From contig NZ_BAXZ01000003.1 in NCBI RefSeq assembly GCF_000684975.1, forward strand, positions 248,001 to 312,000: a stretch of DNA of 64,000 nt. The letters are read 5' to 3'. Shown piece by piece: positions 62,784 to 64,000 of the stretch. The DNA comes from Paraburkholderia acidipaludis NBRC 101816 (lineage in GTDB: Bacteria; Pseudomonadota; Gammaproteobacteria; Burkholderiales; Burkholderiaceae). The position numbers were made by a program, and so were the translations under genes. The number at the start of each line of letters is the position of its first letter. Position 1 is the stretch's first letter. Under the pieces are notes generated by a model that worked only from the letters and a program-made list of their open reading frames with translations, was not told the origin of the DNA and did no database searches.

Positions 62784-64000
62784 TCAGAACGTCTCGTCGG
62801 GCGTCAGATAGCGCCATTGACCCTGCGGGAGCGCCCCCAGCAGCACGCGGCCCATGCGCACGCGCTTCAGACCCACCACCTTCAGGCCGACCAGCTCGCA
62901 CATGCGGCGGATCTGCCGCTTTTTGCCCTCGCGCAACACGAAACGCAGTTGCTCGCCGTTCTGCCAGCTCACCATCGCGGGCTTGAGCGGCACCTCGTCC
63001 AGCGACAGGCCATGACGCAGCTTCGCGAGCAGTTCGGCGGGGAAGTGCTGGTCGATGTCGGTCTCGTGATCGTCGTACGTCACGCGCACGAGGTATTCCT
63101 TGTCGACGTCCGATTGCTCGCCGATCAACTGCTTCGCCACACGGCCGTCCTGGGTCAGCACGAGAAGGCCAGTCGAATCGATGTCGAGGCGGCCTGCCGG
63201 CGCGAGCGTGCGCAGGTGCAGCGGCGAGAAGCGCATGCCCGAGCGGTCGCCTTCCCACTGATTTTCCGCCGTGACGAGCGTGGCGGCAGGCGCATAGCCG
63301 TCCTCGGCCTGGCCCGATACGTAGCCCACGGGCTTGTGCAGCAGGATCGTCACTTGCCGGGCCTGTGCGGCGCGCGCGGCCGGGTCGATCTCGATGCGCT
63401 GGTCGGGGGTGACTTTCGAACCAAGCGTATCGATGCGCTCGCCGTCGACGAACACCCAGCCCTTCTCGATCCACTCGTCGGCCTCGCGGCGCGAGCACAG
63501 GCCCAGCTCCGACATGCGCTTCGAGAGGCGCAGCGAGCCGGCGGCGTCTTCGCCCTCGTGGGCGGCGCGGCGCGGCGCCGGCTCCGCGGTGGCAGAATCG
63601 TGCGCCCGGGTATCCTGCTTGACGCGCGTCGCGATCTTGCGCACCGGTGCTTCTCCAGCGCTACGGCGCGGGCGCGGCGCTTCTTCAGCGCGATCGGCCG
63701 AGGTCCGGCGCCGGGTTGGAGCGGCGTTGCGCTCGTCGTGGGATGCTTTCGCCGGCCGAGCGTAGCTGCGCTCTTCCAGGGCCCGGCGCGGGCCTTGCGT
63801 CGGGCCACGGTCGTCGCGCGGACGGCGGCTCTCGGCGTTGCCGAATTCGCGGCGCGGGGCCGCACCGGCTGGCTTGCGGTCGCCGAACGAGCGCTTGCGG
63901 TCATCAGTGCCTTCACCACGCGGGCGCGCCGGGCGGCGTTCTTCGCCATAGCCCTCCGCGCGGGGCCGTGCGGGACGGCGTTCGTCGTCCTGGCCTGGTG
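62784..64000 (-). CDS. Pseudouridine synthase, RsuA/RluB/E/F family (RluF-like), 5' truncated, with long basic N-terminal extension
   Basis: Converts uridine to pseudouridine in rRNA. The frame is open to the right window edge, where the first complete codon ends at 63998; 404 residues are seen and the start is missing. S4 domain (LSKRMSELGLCSRREADEWIEKGWVFVDG), the catalytic block PAGRLDIDSTGLLVLTQDGR with the Asp, and the end QIRRMCELVGLKVVGL and GQWRYLTPDE fit the RluF-like branch. Before it are about 140 residues rich in Arg, Glu, Gly and Pro, with a repeated EERRPARPR. A GTG at 63644 is a possible start but would discard this extension. Confidence 0.88.
   Translation of the reverse strand, partial: PGQDDERRPARPRAEGYGEERRPARPRGEGTDDRKRSFGDRKPAGAAPRREFGNAESRRPRDDRGPTQGPRRALEERSYARPAKASHDERNAAPTRRRTSADRAEEAPRPRRSAGEAPVRKIATRVKQDTRAHDSATAEPAPRRAAHEGEDAAGSLRLSKRMSELGLCSRREADEWIEKGWVFVDGERIDTLGSKVTPDQRIEIDPAARAAQARQVTILLHKPVGYVSGQAEDGYAPAATLVTAENQWEGDRSGMRFSPLHLRTLAPAGRLDIDSTGLLVLTQDGRVAKQLIGEQSDVDKEYLVRVTYDDHETDIDQHFPAELLAKLRHGLSLDEVPLKPAMVSWQNGEQLRFVLREGKKRQIRRMCELVGLKVVGLKRVRMGRVLLGALPQGQWRYLTPDETF

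Overview
The window is a high-GC, gene-dense chromosomal segment from a betaproteobacterium of the Burkholderiaceae, most likely Paraburkholderia, Caballeronia or Burkholderia. This rests on protein flavour, on the local gene orders (cysE|lpxH-ppiB-ppiA, smc-zipA-ligA-def, dapC/dapD/yffB/dapE), on a DUF2866-type small protein and on the glyoxylate-shunt pair aceB/aceA. No phage, transposase, integrase or CRISPR array is visible. The window is essentially core genome, cut at both ends: trmJ lacks its 5' end and an RluF-like pseudouridine synthase gene lacks its 5' end at the right edge.

Layout. 1-12.5 kb: trmJ, cysE, then a leftward lpxH-ppiB-ppiA-TPR block, then rightward cysS, an AlkA-like glycosylase, accA, tilS, lysC, tRNA-Ser(GCU) and a small secreted Pro/Gly/Trp-rich protein. 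12.6-20.2 kb: leftward fabI, then a complete yejABEF-type peptide ABC importer and an NlpC/P60 cell-wall peptidase with its own strong promoter. 20.2-24.1 kb: leftward patatin lipoprotein, rightward gltX, then a tRNA cluster Ala(GGC)-[Glu-Asp]x2 with a strong promoter and terminators. 24.2-34.4 kb: GNAT, AraC regulator, rraA, a glyoxylate region (aceB and an L-2-haloacid dehalogenase, a divergent LysR regulator, aceA), then a rhlE-like helicase with a long leader and an acyl-CoA-binding protein. 34.6-43.2 kb: a translationally coupled tsaB-rimI-udg-DUF1853 operon, thiD, lplT, alr-radA and a DUF2866 protein. 43.3-53.4 kb: a CaiB/AMACR-family CoA transferase, a YheS-like ABC-F ATPase, glutathione peroxidase, cardiolipin synthase, prmB and the lysine/DAP genes dapE-yffB-dapD-dapC. 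53.6-64 kb: an EamA transporter, smc, zipA, ligA, def and the truncated pseudouridine synthase.

Functional threads. Lysine and diaminopimelate supply runs through lysC, dapC, dapD and dapE; fatty acid and envelope work through accA, fabI, lpxH, lplT, cls and the acyl-CoA-binding protein; peptidoglycan and peptide handling through alr, yejABEF and NlpC/P60; translation and tRNA quality through cysS, gltX, tilS, tsaB, trmJ, prmB, def and the tRNAs; genome maintenance through radA, ligA, smc, udg and the AlkA-like enzyme; and C2 metabolism through aceA, aceB and the haloacid dehalogenase.

I did not find a convincing new multi-gene system. The most interesting signals are at finer scale: repeated TTCACGA elements and nested inverted repeats upstream of aceA; a roughly 300-nt helicase leader containing a hairpin whose T-tract faces the opposite strand; an intrinsic terminator placed directly in front of dapE; a DUF1853 protein with a nuclease-like D...E-x-x-x-K pattern coupled to a uracil-DNA glycosylase; and low-complexity tails added to several DNA/RNA enzymes (AlkA-like, UDG, RluF-like, RhlE). 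Promoters, terminators and operators are calls by eye from consensus matches, not tested.
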